64,000 nt of DNA. Source: JAHEFU01 sp020440645 (lineage in GTDB: Bacteria > 4484-113 > JAFGCY01). This document shows positions 62,638 through 64,000 of the stretch, one piece after another. A program made the translations under genes and the position numbers. Location of the stretch: assembly GCA_020440645.1 (NCBI GenBank), contig JAGRNR010000015.1, positions 1-64,000 on the forward strand, given 5' to 3'. Within the stretch, counting starts at the first letter, position 1, and every line of letters begins with the position of its first letter. A model generated the notes under the pieces. It ran no database searches. It worked only from the letters and a program-made list of their open reading frames with translations, and was not told the origin of the DNA.

Positions 62638-62709
62638 AGCAGCCGCCCTGCTGCACAGCCCAGCGGCAGGCAGACAGCCCGGATTTGCCCGGGATTTTGG
62701 TGTGGGAGT

Positions 62710-63120
62710 TCAGGAATCAGACTGGCTCTTACCGAGGGCCTCGATCTCATCCCAGTTGCGCCACTTCTGGTCGAACCCTCGCAGGGTGACCTCTTCATCC
62801 GAAGTCAGGCTTTCGCCGGCGTAGTACTTCTCGAGCATCTGAATAACTTCAGGTGGGAAGTCGGTACCGTTGGGCCACTGCGTCGTGCCCCGTGGGATAG
62901 CGATGCTGCTGGCCGCATCCTGGCCGTTGTTGCCGTTGTCCTCCGAGAGGTCGCCGACCGGTGGATCAACCGGGGGCAGCAACTGCCTGTCCTGCTCAGC
63001 CACGTCCTGGTTGATGGGAATCTGGTCTACCGGGACAAGCGTACCGGGATCCTTCCTGTCCTGCTGGCAGGATACGAGCAGGCAAAGGAAGATGGCGATG
63101 CTGATCAAACGAAGGTGCAT
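62710..63120 (-). CDS. Small lipoprotein ending in the shared 61-residue domain
   Basis: This 136-residue protein has a lipoprotein signal with lipobox VSC (Cys18), a Pro/Asp/Gln-rich linker (19-74), then the domain at 75-135 that fills the rest. Domain landmarks are WP-x-GTDF, LTSDEE, a DQ-x2-RN pair and LG-x2-QSD. Against the large lipoprotein it is identical at 33 of 61 ungapped positions. The ATG is probably leaderless (a -10 box is six bases away). No family is recognised. Confidence 0.8.
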   Translation of the reverse strand: MHLRLISIAIFLCLLVSCQQDRKDPGTLVPVDQIPINQDVAEQDRQLLPPVDPPVGDLSEDNGNNGQDAASSIAIPRGTTQWPNGTDFPPEVIQMLEKYYAGESLTSDEEVTLRGFDQKWRNWDEIEALGKSQSDS

Positions 63121-63126
63121 GGCTCA

Positions 63127-63156
63127 ATCTTAACCGAAATGGATACGGGTTGTCAG
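63127..63156 (-). promoter_or_regulatory. Putative promoter of the small lipoprotein, leaderless
   Basis: On the minus strand CTGACA, an 18-base spacer and TAAGAT lie so that the -10 ends six bases before the ATG. It overlaps the last bases of the ketopantoate reductase gene. Confidence 0.45.
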
Positions 63157-64000
63157 TCCCGGCTGCGGGGCTTTCCGGCGGCGGACACGACAAGCTCAGC
63201 GATCGAGGAATTGAGCGGGCAGGGGATGCCGTATTCGCGGCCCAGCCTGGCTATGGCGCCGTTCATGTGGCTGATTTCCGGCTGGCGGCCGTGGCGCAGG
63301 TCCTCGCGCATGCTGCTGGAGTTCTCGATCGTGGCTTCAATCAGCTGCTGAACGCCCATTACGATGTCCGCCTCGGTATAGCTCCAGCGGCGGCCGAGGT
63401 GTTTGTGGGCCACACGCTGCAGTTCATGCACCAGGCCCTGCACCAGCGGCGACTGCAGGCTTTCCATGATGCGCCCGTTGGGGACGTCCAGCAGGGCCGT
63501 GAGCGGGTTGACCACGCAGTTCAGGCAGAGCTTGTGCCATTGAAGCACTTCAATGCCTGTGACGGCTTCAGTGGCCAGCCAGTCGCAGTAGAGCAGCTCA
63601 CAGAACCAGGGGCTGTCATCCACGATGCTGCCGAGGCTGCCGACGCGCAATATGTTGCTCCGGCGGGTGACGAGCTGCGAGCCATCAAGGTAGGCACCGC
63701 CGTACAGCAGGCCGAGGTGGTGGTCGCCGTTGATCAGGCCGTTGGCGATCGCCAGCCGGCGGGATGAAATCCCGAGCGGCAGGCTGGCCAGCAGGTGCTC
63801 GGTATGCTGGCTCTTGACACATGTTATAACAGTGTTATGGATTCCCCCGGGGATCTTCTCGGGGAAACCTGCACCAGACAGATCCGGCTTATGGGTATGG
63901 TCCGGGAAGCGCACGCTGAGGCCCTGCAGCGCCTTACGGACATCCGGGTTGCGTATGAACCAGTCGAACTGCACTTCACGGGTGACCAGTGCGCTGGCCA
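63153..64000 (-). CDS. panE: 2-dehydropantoate 2-reductase (partial)
   Basis: The frame is open to the window edge, so the N-terminal part of the Rossmann domain is cut off. Visible PanE/ApbA features are FPEKIPGGIHNTVITCVKSQHTE, the substrate Lys region KLCLNCVVNPLTALLDVPNG and NSSSMREDLRHGRQPEISHMNGAI, whose Asn/Ser/Glu are substrate or catalytic positions. It reduces ketopantoate to pantoate for CoA synthesis. A GTG near 63974 is not the true start. Confidence 0.92.
   Translation of the reverse strand, partial: ASALVTREVQFDWFIRNPDVRKALQGLSVRFPDHTHKPDLSGAGFPEKIPGGIHNTVITCVKSQHTEHLLASLPLGISSRRLAIANGLINGDHHLGLLYGGAYLDGSQLVTRRSNILRVGSLGSIVDDSPWFCELLYCDWLATEAVTGIEVLQWHKLCLNCVVNPLTALLDVPNGRIMESLQSPLVQGLVHELQRVAHKHLGRRWSYTEADIVMGVQQLIEATIENSSSMREDLRHGRQPEISHMNGAIARLGREYGIPCPLNSSIAELVVSAAGKPRSRD

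Overview
This window is a high-GC chromosomal stretch of a free-living bacterium, almost entirely housekeeping genes. Gene order recalls Firmicutes and other Terrabacteria: S10-spc-alpha ribosomal cluster followed by truA-rplM-rpsI, cdaA-cdaR-glmM, and secD-secF-recJ-rel-dtd. High GC, several lipobox proteins, a missing rpmD (L30), infA absent from its usual place, zinc-depleted S14 and L36, and many TTG/GTG starts do not match a model Firmicute. I cannot name the phylum; an uncultivated or deep-branching lineage is likely (inference).

Layout. 1-1.7 kb: tail of a diguanylate cyclase, then padR-ylmH on the minus strand. 2-9.4 kb: convergent uvrA and mfd (nucleotide excision repair and transcription-coupled repair), separated by a ~740-bp gene-free block built of hairpins and bounded by inverted repeats. 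9.5-10.8 kb: a small membrane protein and an S51 peptidase. 10.85-27 kb: ribosomal protein supercluster with secY, adk, map, rpoA and truA. A sigma70-type promoter and structured leader precede rpsJ, an intrinsic-terminator-like hairpin lies between rpsJ and rplC, and a second promoter with a structured leader precedes rpmJ.

27-34.4 kb: NlpC/P60 hydrolase, diadenylate cyclase, YbbR regulator, GlmM, an unusual two-part protein whose C-terminal half resembles long-chain acyl-ACP reductase, and a branched-chain aminotransferase. 34.4-37.3 kb: tRNA-Val, a CotH-like lipoprotein probably translated from a leaderless mRNA, and an enoyl-CoA hydratase. 37.5-49.2 kb: carB; secD-secF-recJ-rel-dtd; and a minus-strand pair (TPR/zinc-ribbon protein, lipoprotein). 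49.2-51.2 kb: dnaA, with DnaA-box-like sites in its upstream region. 51.2-60 kb: a membrane GAF-GGDEF protein, cupin, acyltransferase, the lysine/DAP genes dapB-asd-dapA with a sirtuin, and an EF-G-like GTPase. 60-64 kb, minus strand: two lipoproteins that share a ~61-residue domain I do not recognise, then a ketopantoate reductase cut by the window edge.

The window encodes enzymes for three nucleotide second messengers (c-di-GMP, c-di-AMP, (p)ppGpp). I saw no CRISPR array, phage, integrase, transposase or rRNA gene. The most unusual items are the shared-domain lipoprotein pair, the acyl-ACP-reductase-like fusion, the inverted-repeat block between uvrA and mfd, and the terminator-like hairpin inside the S10 operon.
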